A DNA stretch of 21,972 nt from a virus. The stretch is taken from the IMG/VR virus record IMGVR_UViG_3300045995_001308, positions 1 to 21,972 of that record; one strand, 5' to 3'. The translations under genes were made by a program, and so were the position numbers. The notes beneath the pieces were generated by a model. It was not told the origin of the DNA, did no database searches, and worked only from the letters and a program-made list of their open reading frames with translations. Shown one piece after another: positions 13,702 through 21,509 of the stretch. Position 1 is the stretch's first letter. Every line of letters starts with the position of its first letter.

Positions 13702-14823
13702 GTGGCCTTTGCTTATAAACGATCCATAACGATTGACCATACAAAATGCGGGACGGCGGATTCTTCCGCGTTCCCTGTTCTTGTTTCTCTGTCTGACGCG
13801 ACACTGAAAACTGTGGCCAACGGCGGACACGTCCAGAATGCCAACGGGTATGATATTTATTTTTATTCCGACGCGGCGCTGACTACCCGGCTACCCACTG
13901 AAAGAGAATCCTATAATGCCACTACAGGAGCGTATATTGGTTGGGTTAATGTGGCCACTCTTTCCCATACGGCGGATACGATCATTTATATCGCGTATGG
14001 GGATTCAGGGATTAGTTCTGATCCTAACACTGATGGGACATATGGCGCAACACATGTTTGGGATGCGAACTATCGAGCAGTTTGGCATTTAAATGAAGCA
14101 ACGAATGCTACTAATTTAGACTCCACTGCAAACGCAGTTTCCTGCACCCCCCACAATTCTCCCGCCCAAGGAGCAGGTCAAATAAATGGGGGGTTGACCT
14201 TTGATGGTGTCAGTAAATATTCTACCGCTGGAAATAATTTAGGCTTCGAAAGAACAGACCCACTCTCTATTTCGTTTTGGATGAAGGCCCCGGCTATTGG
14301 CGTTGATTGTAATGTAATTAGTAAACAAGATAGCAACAGTCCGTGGTACGGTTATGCTATAGACTTTGCGTATACGGCTAATAAAATTCGGTTTTTAGAA
14401 TACGCAGGAGCATCCGCGCTTATTTGTAGTTTTCCTGCTTCATACACAGATAACACATGGCACCACGTAGCGGTTACTTATTTAGGAAACAGATACGCCA
14501 GCGGACTAACTTTTTATGTAGACGGAGCTTCTGTTGCGGTATCAACAACAACAGAACCCATTTCGAACAACATAGCGGGGGTTGTCGATTTTCAGCTAAG
14601 CGGTCGTCTAGGAGCAAATTCATGTGCTCCAGTTTCCCTTGACGAAGTGCGCGTGTCTGACAGTGTCCGTGCTCCGAGCTGGGTACTTTCAGAATTTAAC
14701 AACCAATCAAGCCCGTCAACTTTTTATGCGCTGGGGGCTGAAACAGCGGTAGCCTCCGGCGGATACCTCACTAAAAACTACTGGTGGCAACAAACGTACG
14801 GAACTACAGGAGACTCCATATAA
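13702..14823 (+). CDS. DUF2341/LamG-domain (concanavalin-like) phage protein
   Basis: A 373-residue protein from a GTG start preceded by AGGA. The N-terminal part (KRSITIDHTKCGTADSSAFP, then IYFYSDAALTTRLPTERE and TDTIIYIAYGD-like motifs) is a DUF2341 fold. From about 125 it has a concanavalin/LamG domain: YRAVWHLNEATNATNLDSTAN, GGLTFDGVSKYST, LSISFWMKAP, NTWHHVAVTY, LTFYVDGASV and SLDEVRVSDSV. These are carbohydrate-binding beta sandwiches often at phage surfaces, and it likely helps host attachment. Its middle (about 14040-14640) is noticeably richer in A and T than the genes around it, which hints at recent gain. The next gene starts inside its stop (TAATG). Confidence 0.8.
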   Translation: MAFAYKRSITIDHTKCGTADSSAFPVLVSLSDATLKTVANGGHVQNANGYDIYFYSDAALTTRLPTERESYNATTGAYIGWVNVATLSHTADTIIYIAYGDSGISSDPNTDGTYGATHVWDANYRAVWHLNEATNATNLDSTANAVSCTPHNSPAQGAGQINGGLTFDGVSKYSTAGNNLGFERTDPLSISFWMKAPAIGVDCNVISKQDSNSPWYGYAIDFAYTANKIRFLEYAGASALICSFPASYTDNTWHHVAVTYLGNRYASGLTFYVDGASVAVSTTTEPISNNIAGVVDFQLSGRLGANSCAPVSLDEVRVSDSVRAPSWVLSEFNNQSSPSTFYALGAETAVASGGYLTKNYWWQQTYGTTGDSI

Positions 14824-17570
14824 TGTTACTTTCAGTGCCTGCAGGATCTACGTCTAAAATAATCCAGATTCCGATCTATGATTCGAGTTCTATAATTGGT
14901 GCGCTTCTCGCGGGGCTTGCCTACAATACCGGCTCGCTTACAGCCTACTACAACCGTGAAGGCGCGGCCGGCGCGGCCACGGCGATTACTCTGGCCACTG
15001 CCACGAAAGGCACCTGGGCGACAGGCGGGTTTGTTGCGGTCGACGGAACCAACATGCCTGGATGGTACGAGCTCCATATTCCCAATGCGGCGTTGGCCGC
15101 AGGTGCGAAGTCCGTTGCTATCCACTTGAAAGGCGCCGCGAACATGGTACCCGCTGCTATTCTTATTGAACTGACAGCGGTGAGCAATCAGGATGCAGTC
15201 CGGGGTGGCATGACCGCGCTTCCGAATGCAAACGCTGAGGCTTCTGGTGGGCTTTATACCCGTGGGGTTGGAGCGGGTCAGATAAATCAGTACGCTAACG
15301 GCCTAATAGATGTTAATGTGAAAGACATAAACGGTTATGGTGTGAACGCCACCACGACTGTCTCGTTTCGTGCGGTGGTTGGCTCGTCTACTGAGTCTGT
15401 CTCACAAACCGGCGACTCCTACCCGATTGTGAACAGCGGGACCTATGGGGCCGCGGTAACCAAGACCGCCCTGGATCTGGTAAAAACAAAGACTGACTTC
15501 TTGCCGTCGGCCACTGCCGGCGCGGCTGGGGGTGTATTCATCGCCGGGACAAACGCGGCTACCACAATTACAACCGCGCTCACCACAACTTTCACAGGGA
15601 ATCTTACCGGTACGGTAGCGACGGTAACAAATCTGACAAATGCACCGACAGCAGGCGATTTAACCGCAACAATGAAAACCAGCGTGACGACTGCCTGCTC
15701 GTCAGCCACTCCATCTGTAACGGTTTCCGACAAAACCGGTTTCAGTCTGACTGCCACTCCGCCGACCGCCTCGCAGATCCGGACGGAGATGGACAGCAAC
15801 TCGACTAAGCTGGCGAATCTCGACGCCGCTATCTCCAGCAGGTCCACCTATGCGGGCGCGGATACGGCCGGAACAACGACACTTCTCAGCAGGGTCCCCT
15901 CGGCGCTCACCATCACCGGCGGCAAGGTCGATGTGAACGACAAAACCGGTTTCAGCCTGACAGCCACTCCTCCAACCGCCGCTCAGGTCCGGACAGAGAT
16001 GGACTCTAACTCCACAAAACTGGCGCATCTCGATGCCGATATCTCATCACGTCTGGCCGCGTCCGGGTATACTGCTCCGGACAATGCCGACATCACTGCG
16101 ATCAAGGCCAAAACCGACAATCTCCCCGCTTCACCGGCGGCGGTCGGCAGCGCCATGACCCTGGCGGCGAACCAGGATGTGCGGAATGTCTCGGGAACGA
16201 TCACCGACAAGACCGGTTATTCTCTCGTCACGGCGCCCCCCACGGCTGTCCAGGTGCGGACGGAAATGGATTCAAATTCGCTGAAACTGGCACTTCTCGA
16301 TGCCGAAATATCCTCACGCCTGGCAGCATCCGGCTACACCGCTCCAGATAATTCCGATATCGCGGCGATCAAGTCCAAAACCGACAACCTGCCGGCATCC
16401 CCCGCGGCAGTCGGCAGCGCCATGACCCTGGCGGCGGATCAGGATGTGAGGAATGTCTCGGGGACGATAACAGATAAAACCGGCTTTTCTCTGGCCACCG
16501 CTCCCCCTACAGCTCAACAGATTTGGGAATATGTGACCCGCACTCTCACTTCATCCGGATCGGGCGGCGCCACTGCCCAGGAAGTTTGGGAATATGCGAC
16601 CAGGGCGCTTACCGACAAAGCCGGATTCTCACTGGCTTCCGCTCCGCCAACGGCGGCCCAGGTCAGGACAGAGATGGATGCCAACTCGACAAAGCTGGCG
16701 CACCTGGATGCGGATATATCATCACGCTTGGCAACTTCAGGGTACACCGGCCCTGACAATACGAGCATTACGACGATCCTCACCGCGATTCAGTCCGCCA
16801 CCTATGGCCTGGCCCGGCTGGATACCGAGATCGACGCCATTACCACGGCGGTGGGCACTCTGGCCCTCAACGCCGATATCCAGACGATCCTTACCCGGCT
16901 CTCCGCCACCCGCGCCGGATACCTCGACAATCTCACCATGCTTGACCAGACGCTTACAGCGGCAATCGCCGCAATCCGGGCGGGGATCACCACGGACCAC
17001 GGCGCGGGCGATTATGCCGGTACAGGCGGCGATTCCGATCCTGATGCCGTGGCTGACGCCGTGCTCAATGCGCTCCTTGCCGATCATACGGTTTCCGGAT
17101 CGGTCGCCCGCGGCATTGCAACCGCCTCTGCAGGTGGGGTCGATCTGGATTTACTTTCCGAAGCTGTCTCAACACAACTTGCGGATGAGCATGGCGCCGG
17201 CGCATGGGGCAGTCAATTCGCTTTTATTTCGTCGAACCCACGAGCCTATTCAGTCCAGGCGCTTAATGGGCGTGCCATCAGCATAATGAGAGGCGACACG
17301 CCGACAATTCCGTTTAATCTGGCCGAGGATTACAACGGATGGTCTGCATGGTTCGGCGCAAAGGGAAATTATGCCGACACGGTGTATGTAATCGGGCCTG
17401 TCGAATGTGTATGGGATGATATTGCACATGGTTTATGCCATGTGCCCCTCACAACGATTGACACGGCATCAACCGCCGATCTGGTGGCCGAGGTCGAATT
17501 GCGTAATGGCGCGCAGCGGCTGACTCCATTGCAGTTTGCGCTGAAGATTCGGGGGGATGTAATTCAATAA
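14823..17570 (+). CDS. Large repetitive fibre/baseplate-like protein
   Basis: A 915-residue Ala/Thr/Ser-rich protein whose start overlaps the previous stop; AGGAG lies ten bases before it. Residues about 1-150 are beta-rich. The middle has a repeat unit starting DKTGFSL (at residues 303, 373, 462, 551 and 598), with PPTAAQVRTEMDSNSTKLA, LDADISSRLAASGYTAPDN and KTDNLPASPAAVGSAMTL in the full copies. Two full units are 89 residues (267 bp) each. The C-terminal 100 residues (IMRGDTPTIPFNLAEDYNG, WSAWFGAKGNYAD, VAEVELRNGAQRLTPLQF) look like an upper-baseplate BppU-type domain. It may link tail tip and receptor-binding parts. Function is inferred from composition and context. Confidence 0.75.
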   Translation: MLLSVPAGSTSKIIQIPIYDSSSIIGALLAGLAYNTGSLTAYYNREGAAGAATAITLATATKGTWATGGFVAVDGTNMPGWYELHIPNAALAAGAKSVAIHLKGAANMVPAAILIELTAVSNQDAVRGGMTALPNANAEASGGLYTRGVGAGQINQYANGLIDVNVKDINGYGVNATTTVSFRAVVGSSTESVSQTGDSYPIVNSGTYGAAVTKTALDLVKTKTDFLPSATAGAAGGVFIAGTNAATTITTALTTTFTGNLTGTVATVTNLTNAPTAGDLTATMKTSVTTACSSATPSVTVSDKTGFSLTATPPTASQIRTEMDSNSTKLANLDAAISSRSTYAGADTAGTTTLLSRVPSALTITGGKVDVNDKTGFSLTATPPTAAQVRTEMDSNSTKLAHLDADISSRLAASGYTAPDNADITAIKAKTDNLPASPAAVGSAMTLAANQDVRNVSGTITDKTGYSLVTAPPTAVQVRTEMDSNSLKLALLDAEISSRLAASGYTAPDNSDIAAIKSKTDNLPASPAAVGSAMTLAADQDVRNVSGTITDKTGFSLATAPPTAQQIWEYVTRTLTSSGSGGATAQEVWEYATRALTDKAGFSLASAPPTAAQVRTEMDANSTKLAHLDADISSRLATSGYTGPDNTSITTILTAIQSATYGLARLDTEIDAITTAVGTLALNADIQTILTRLSATRAGYLDNLTMLDQTLTAAIAAIRAGITTDHGAGDYAGTGGDSDPDAVADAVLNALLADHTVSGSVARGIATASAGGVDLDLLSEAVSTQLADEHGAGAWGSQFAFISSNPRAYSVQALNGRAISIMRGDTPTIPFNLAEDYNGWSAWFGAKGNYADTVYVIGPVECVWDDIAHGLCHVPLTTIDTASTADLVAEVELRNGAQRLTPLQFALKIRGDVIQ
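15939..16472 (+). repeat. Two tandem 267-bp repeats in the fibre gene
   Basis: Copies 15939-16205 and 16206-16472 each encode 89 residues with the order DKTG, PPTA, RTEMDSNS, ISSRLAASGYTAPDN, KTDNLPASPAAVGSAMTL, QDVRNVSGTI. They are highly similar at the protein level; partial copies lie before (15729) and after (16473 and 16614). Confidence 0.8.
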
Positions 17571-18185
17571 ATGGCTGACTTCCTGATTGCACATAAAAAG
17601 ACTATGGGCGCCGAAGGCGGATACTCAAAAAATCCTCACGATCACGGCGGCGAAACCTACAAAGGCATCGCCCGTGCATTCTGGGGAAACTGGCCCGGAT
17701 GGGTGATTATTGACCAGGTCTTAAAATCAACAACAGATCAACCGATTTACGGCACCGGCGCTTATCGCAACTGGGTAAAGTATCTGAACGCTACACTGGC
17801 GAACCACACCGCGTTGCAGACGCGTGTGCTTGAATTTTACAAGGCGAATTTCTGGGGACCTTCACGGCTGGATCAGGTGGAAGATCAACGGGTGGCCGAC
17901 TGGATATATGACCATGCGGTGAACGGCGGCGCACGCGGGATCAAATGGATTCAGGAAGCGGCCGGAGTCGAAGCCGATGGCTCGATCGGCGCAAAAACAA
18001 TCGCAGCCATCAACGCCGCCGATCCGGATGCGCTCCTCGACAAGGCGACGGGAATCGCGGTCAAATATCGCCTGGCAAAAGTGGCCGCCGAGCCGGATCA
18101 ACGACAGTTCCTGCATTCCTGGCTGGCGCGTGATGGACTGACTGAGGAGCAGATTCAGAAAATAATGGATGGGATGAAGAAATGA
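17571..18185 (+). CDS. Endolysin: GH108 muramidase with C-terminal peptidoglycan-binding domain
   Basis: A 204-residue lysozyme-like protein. The N-terminal GH108 motif has the catalytic Glu15 in GAEGGYSK and the following DHGGETYKGIAR (24-35). Later segments (NFWGPSRLDQVEDQRVADWIYDHAVNGGARGIKWIQEA) match the hinge and the PG-binding-3 domain, ending WLARDGLTEEQIQ. It cuts the glycan backbone of peptidoglycan at the end of infection. No signal peptide is seen, so it probably depends on a holin, for which a candidate lies downstream. Its ATG immediately follows the fibre gene stop and the end overlaps a lipoprotein gene by four bases. Confidence 0.9.
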   Translation: MADFLIAHKKTMGAEGGYSKNPHDHGGETYKGIARAFWGNWPGWVIIDQVLKSTTDQPIYGTGAYRNWVKYLNATLANHTALQTRVLEFYKANFWGPSRLDQVEDQRVADWIYDHAVNGGARGIKWIQEAAGVEADGSIGAKTIAAINAADPDALLDKATGIAVKYRLAKVAAEPDQRQFLHSWLARDGLTEEQIQKIMDGMKK

Positions 18186-18472
18186 TCAAAGCAATAATAG
18201 TGGGAGTTATCCTACTGTTTGCCTCAACTGGCTGCGCGGAAGTCCGCGTTAAGACTCATCACGGATGGATGGGACCTGACACGTGGGAAGCGACAGACGG
18301 CAAAATCTCTGTCAGTTACTATAACGGCAACTGCTGCTGTGTAGCCGAAAAAGTGTTGGAGAGCCTGGCAAAACAGGCAAACAACAAAAAGCTGGATTGG
18401 TCGAAAATGGCGGACCCCAAATTTAGAGCATCAACTCTGGCGGCTGAGTGCGAGAAGGTACAAGGCAAGTGA
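18182..18472 (+). CDS. Small phage lipoprotein 1
   Basis: A 96-residue protein with a classic lipoprotein signal: MIKAIIVGVILLFASTGC, where the lipobox ASTGC puts the lipidated Cys at residue 18. The mature part has a run CCC at 51-53 and a basic C-terminus (NNKKLDWSKMADPKFR). It overlaps the endolysin stop by four bases, so it belongs to the lysis unit. Lipoproteins next to endolysins are often the outer-membrane part of a spanin pair, but no usual Rz partner is obvious. An outer-membrane lipoprotein is likely; the spanin role is speculative. Confidence 0.7.
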   Translation: MIKAIIVGVILLFASTGCAEVRVKTHHGWMGPDTWEATDGKISVSYYNGNCCCVAEKVLESLAKQANNKKLDWSKMADPKFRASTLAAECEKVQGK

Positions 18473-18648
18473 CACATAACGACAAGACTGACAATCTAAG
18501 AGATGATATTAAGAGTTTAGTCGTTGCGGCAGAGGATGTACTCGCATGGATAGTGCCAGTGCGCGGAGAAGCCGCCCATATATTTGCGCAATTTCCACAG
18601 GTGGCTCGGTTGGCTGCGCTGGTAGAAAAGTTTAAGTCGCGTGAGTAG
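18469..18648 (+). CDS. 59-aa hypothetical protein
   Basis: The frame starts best at the GTG that overlaps the upstream stop (GTGA, 18469), with AAGG just before it; a GTG at 18448 is also possible. The product begins MTHNDKTDNLRDDIKSLVV and has a helical hydrophobic centre (AEDVLAWIVPVRGEAAHIFAQF, in two parts) and a basic end (VEKFKSRE). It could be a small membrane-associated or cytosolic helper protein in the lysis block. No family is recognised. Confidence 0.5.
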   Translation: MTHNDKTDNLRDDIKSLVVAAEDVLAWIVPVRGEAAHIFAQFPQVARLAALVEKFKSRE

Positions 18649-18726
18649 AAAAAGGGGGTGGCTGAAATTTGATCTCAGATAAAGAACAACCGTCACCCAA
18701 ACGCCTACAGGTGAGGGAGGGAACCT

Positions 18727-19599
18727 ATGGCGGAGGAAAAAGATAAGCAAAACTCTTCTGGAATTTACCGTATTGTTTGCGCCGCGACTGGAAAAGTGTA
18801 TGTAGGGAGCGCAATAAATATACGGGAAAGATGGTGGACGCACCGGACTGACCTGCGCCGGGGGAAACATAGGAATCGGCATCTCCAGAACGCATGGACC
18901 AAGTACGGAGAGGAAGCGTTTACATTCGAGATCGTAGAGGAGGTCGAACCTGCTTTCCTTGTCGAATGTGAACAGCGGCATATTGACAGCTATGCGCCGA
19001 CAAAACGCTTTAACATCGCGCTAAAGGCAGGCAGTAATCTCGGGATGAAGTGGCCTCCGGAGGTACTGGCAAAGTTTTCGGCATCCCATAAGGGCAAGCA
19101 TCTCGGTGCGGAGCAGCGGGCAAAAATCAGCGCCTCTTTGATAGGTAAGACGCTCGGACGCAAACTGTCGGCAGAGACGCGGGCTAAGATTTCGGTGGTA
19201 CAAATCGGGAAGGTAGCGAGTGCAGAGACACGAGAGAAAATGTCACGCGCTCATCGTGGGAATCAGTGCGGACTTGGGTATGTTCATACACCAGAGGCCA
19301 AGGCAAAGATTTCAGCAGCGCTTTTTGCGCGAGGCCCAAGAAGCGCCGAGACGCGGGCTAAGATTTCGGATGGAAATAAAGGGAAAACTCATAGTGCCGA
19401 GACACGAGCAAAAATATCAGCAGCCGTGAGCGCGCGCGGCCCTATAAGTGCTGAGACGCGAGCAAAACTATCAGAATCCCACAAGGGGCAACAGCGTTGC
19501 CTCGGGTACAAACATTCGCCCGAGACTCGCGCCAAAGTCGCGGCGGCAAGCATGAGGATGTGGGCAAATAGGCGGGCCGCAAAGCAGGAAGTGGTCTGA
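18727..19599 (+). CDS. GIY-YIG homing endonuclease with NUMOD3 repeats
   Basis: A 290-residue free-standing homing endonuclease. The catalytic domain has GIY at 12-14 (SGIYRIVCAATGKVYVGS), YVG at 25-27 in place of YIG, Arg33 in NIRERWW, and Glu80 or Glu82 in LVECEQRHIDSY. From residue 105 on there are nine NUMOD3-like DNA-binding units, each resembling SAETRAKISAA or close variants. Such enzymes cut intronless phage alleles to spread their gene. It sits between small lysis-block genes. A GTGAGGGAGGG purine stretch precedes the ATG. The next gene starts in its stop (TGATG). Confidence 0.88.
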   Translation: MAEEKDKQNSSGIYRIVCAATGKVYVGSAINIRERWWTHRTDLRRGKHRNRHLQNAWTKYGEEAFTFEIVEEVEPAFLVECEQRHIDSYAPTKRFNIALKAGSNLGMKWPPEVLAKFSASHKGKHLGAEQRAKISASLIGKTLGRKLSAETRAKISVVQIGKVASAETREKMSRAHRGNQCGLGYVHTPEAKAKISAALFARGPRSAETRAKISDGNKGKTHSAETRAKISAAVSARGPISAETRAKLSESHKGQQRCLGYKHSPETRAKVAAASMRMWANRRAAKQEVV

Positions 19600-20267
19600 T
19601 GGGGGGGCAGCAGGGGGCAGGCCCTAAGACTGTGACTGCAAATCCGGACCCGACCTATAATGTCACGCAGTTGAATGAGGCAAGTGTTAAACGACTCGAT
19701 GATATTGCTGCTTTACGGGCGGCATATGACGATAAATTACGTCTGAGCGACGAAAAACTCAGAAACTCGGAATTAAAACGGATTGACGACGTAAGCAAAC
19801 TTCGTTCCGAGAACACCGCTAACCTCGCGCAGGCCGAAAAATCGCGCATCGATGCGGTAAGGGTTATAGATGTAAGTGCTGTTGCCACGGCCAGTGAAAA
19901 AACGGCACAACAAGCAAATGTGCTCGCCAGTCAAATGGCTGCATCATTTGAAACACTTCGATCTCTTATTTCTACTGCGACGGGAACTCTTGCTACTCAA
20001 TTAGGCGCATCAATGTCATCCATGGATAAGAGGATTGCTGAGCTTGAAAAAACTACCTATGTCGGAACCGGCAGGCAAGCGCTTTCTGAGCCTATGTTGT
20101 CTGAACTGGCCACGGAAATAAAAAGTTTAAGAGAGTCCCGCGATGTTGGATCAGGGACATCAAAAGGATCATCTACAATGTGGGCGTATGTAATAGCCGG
20201 GGTAATGGCGTTCCTGGGAATGGGTTCATTATTATTCACTGTTATGCACTTGGTGACAAGTAAGTAA
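19599..20267 (+). CDS. Coiled-coil protein with C-terminal membrane anchor
   Basis: A 222-residue protein. Residues about 25-180 form long charged helices with heptad-like spacing (EASVKRLDDIAALRAAYDD, DEKLRNSELKRIDDVSKL, AEKSRIDAVRVIDVSAVA). The end has one transmembrane segment (MWAYVIAGVMAFLGMGSLLF, about 194-214). Related anchored coiled coils are common in the lysis or tail-end regions of prophages. It might be a spanin-like or holin-accessory protein. Start is the ATG overlapping the endonuclease stop (TGATG), although a glycine-rich run follows. Confidence 0.65.
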   Translation: MGGQQGAGPKTVTANPDPTYNVTQLNEASVKRLDDIAALRAAYDDKLRLSDEKLRNSELKRIDDVSKLRSENTANLAQAEKSRIDAVRVIDVSAVATASEKTAQQANVLASQMAASFETLRSLISTATGTLATQLGASMSSMDKRIAELEKTTYVGTGRQALSEPMLSELATEIKSLRESRDVGSGTSKGSSTMWAYVIAGVMAFLGMGSLLFTVMHLVTSK

Positions 20268-20280
20268 AAGAGGTGAGTCT

Positions 20281-20412
20281 GTGAAAATTGAAGATGCGCT
20301 TTTATGTTTGAATTGCGAAGAGGTTTTTGACGGCTTTTGTGCCAAAAACTGCCCGCTATGCACCAGTAGTAATCATCATCCCATAAAAACATGGTTAGAC
20401 AGAAAGGGGTAA
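20281..20412 (+). CDS. 43-aa Cys-rich microprotein
   Basis: A GTG-started frame with a good Shine-Dalgarno (GAGGTGA, four bases upstream). It encodes MKIEDALLCLNCEEVFDGF and then CAKNCPLCTSS, with Cys at 9, 12, 20, 24 and 27, a CxxC pair and a CxxxCxxC cluster typical of a small zinc ribbon. It fills the gap between the coiled-coil and holin-like genes. It was too small to be found by length alone. The zinc binding is a pattern-based inference. Confidence 0.6.
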   Translation: MKIEDALLCLNCEEVFDGFCAKNCPLCTSSNHHPIKTWLDRKG

Positions 20413-20418
20413 ATATAA

Positions 20419-20697
20419 ATGACTCTAATTAACTGGAAAACTTCAGGATCGGCTTTAATCACGGCATTCTTCGGGTTTGTTATCTTTTCACCTGATTTAT
20501 TTTCCGGCGTTCCCTGGCTTGTTGCATTGGCCCGATACGGTGCGGCAGGTGGTTTGATATCAATGGGACTCTTCGCGAAAGACAAAGACGTGACAGGGGG
20601 AACCATTGTCCAACCCAGTAACGATGCGGCAAAACAATCTGTATTAAACCCTGAATTAAAAGGTGATACGACTGAAAAGAAGGACGAGCCCAAATAA
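20419..20697 (+). CDS. Putative holin-like membrane protein
   Basis: A 92-residue protein with two hydrophobic segments, about residues 10-27 (GSALITAFFGFVIFSPDL) and 31-51 (VPWLVALARYGAAGGLISMGL), then a charged tail (AKDKDVTGGTIVQPS, ending DTTEKKDEPK). Small two-helix proteins with charged C-termini next to an endolysin commonly act as holins, which form inner-membrane holes. The GLFAKDKDVTGGT pattern is seen in phage holin-like families. The holin role is plausible, not proven. Confidence 0.6.
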   Translation: MTLINWKTSGSALITAFFGFVIFSPDLFSGVPWLVALARYGAAGGLISMGLFAKDKDVTGGTIVQPSNDAAKQSVLNPELKGDTTEKKDEPK

Positions 20698-20707
20698 GGG
20701 GGGATAA

Positions 20708-21055
20708 ATGGAGATTAAAATTACAATAGTAAGCGAAGGAGAAGTGGTCAAATTAATTCACAGCAAGCTGGATGCAATAATATCCGGCTTGTCGGGGCTG
20801 CACGATGCAGTTAATAAACTAACTACGGAGGTAAAAAAAATGTCAACACAACTCGACGCATTAGAAGCACAGGTGGCAAAGAACACGGACGTGGAAGCCT
20901 CAGCGGTTATCCTTATTCAGGGCATTGCCGCCCAGCTCGAAGCAGCAAAAGAAGATCCGGCGAAAGTTGCTGCATTGGCCGCACAGCTCAAGGGCTCTGC
21001 TGATGCACTGGCAACTGCGGTAACGTCGAACACCCCGGCAGAAACACCGGTGTAA
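20708..21055 (+). CDS. Small helical phage protein with two possible starts
   Basis: A 115-residue helical protein. The long start (AGGGGGG-type site upstream) gives MEIKITIVSEGEVVKLIHSK plus a coiled-coil segment. A second in-frame ATG at 20840 has its own strong Shine-Dalgarno (GGAGGT, 20827-20832, seven bases away) and would give 71 residues starting MSTQLDALEAQVAKNTDVEAS, a form of small phage protein seen widely. Both products share the C-terminus ADALATAVTSNTP. The function is unknown; it lies in the lysis block. Confidence 0.65.
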   Translation: MEIKITIVSEGEVVKLIHSKLDAIISGLSGLHDAVNKLTTEVKKMSTQLDALEAQVAKNTDVEASAVILIQGIAAQLEAAKEDPAKVAALAAQLKGSADALATAVTSNTPAETPV

Positions 21056-21070
21056 AAACAAAAGGGTAGC

Positions 21071-21105
21071 AATAAGAGGGGAGGCCAAATTCCTCCCCTC
21101 TTATT
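21071..21105 (+). terminator. Strong hairpin, probable terminator
   Basis: A 14-base perfect stem, AATAAGAGGGGAGG (21071-21084) with CCTCCCCTCTTATT (21092-21105), and a seven-base loop lies between two lysis-block genes. The right arm ends in a short T-rich stretch, CTTATTT, weaker than a classic tail. Confidence 0.7.
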
Positions 21106-21131
21106 TCCGAAGGAGTTAAAGGAGGTATAAA

Positions 21132-21509
21132 ATGAAACAAATATTACTAATTTCTATTCTACTGACTTGTTTAGTAGGATGTGCCACAGCTCCGGTTGTA
21201 CCTCAGGATGCAGCAATGACAGCAGGAAAAGCACTGCTGGCCACTCAGGCCACTATAGTCAACACCCACGAAGCGTTTAGGGTTCCTTGCAAGTCAGGTT
21301 CTATCCCCCCGGCAATTTGCCATCAGGTTGACGCTATTACGAATCAGGCAAAACCTGCCTACGATGCAGCGGCTACTGCTGCACAATTGGCCTTACAGTC
21401 CGGAGGAGACCCAGCAGATGCCACGGCGAAGAAGGCGACTCTCAACAGTCTATTGGCTCAAATAATGAGTCTTGCGACACAATATGGATTGGTAGGGGGT
21501 GCACCATGA
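21132..21509 (+). CDS. Small phage lipoprotein 2
   Basis: A 125-residue protein with lipoprotein signal MKQILLISILLTCLVGC; the lipobox LVGC places the lipidated Cys at 17. The mature part is Ala- and Thr-rich helices (AMTAGKALLATQATIVNTHE and AYDAAATAAQLALQS), with two more Cys at about 53 and 63. A perfect GGAGGT-type site precedes the ATG. It overlaps the next gene by four bases. Likely an outer-membrane lipoprotein of the late region, possibly with a role in lysis or in blocking superinfection; which is unknown. Confidence 0.7.
   Translation: MKQILLISILLTCLVGCATAPVVPQDAAMTAGKALLATQATIVNTHEAFRVPCKSGSIPPAICHQVDAITNQAKPAYDAAATAAQLALQSGGDPADATAKKATLNSLLAQIMSLATQYGLVGGAP

Noticed and set aside
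16594-17286. A 230-codon plus-strand frame inside the fibre gene
   Set aside because: Pro/Arg/Ser-rich product typical of an out-of-frame reading of a GC-rich repeat gene, with no separate ribosome binding site.
18669-18746. A 25-codon TTG frame before the homing endonuclease
   Set aside because: It has a purine-rich site upstream but is very short and unconserved as far as can be seen; kept only as a possible gene remnant.
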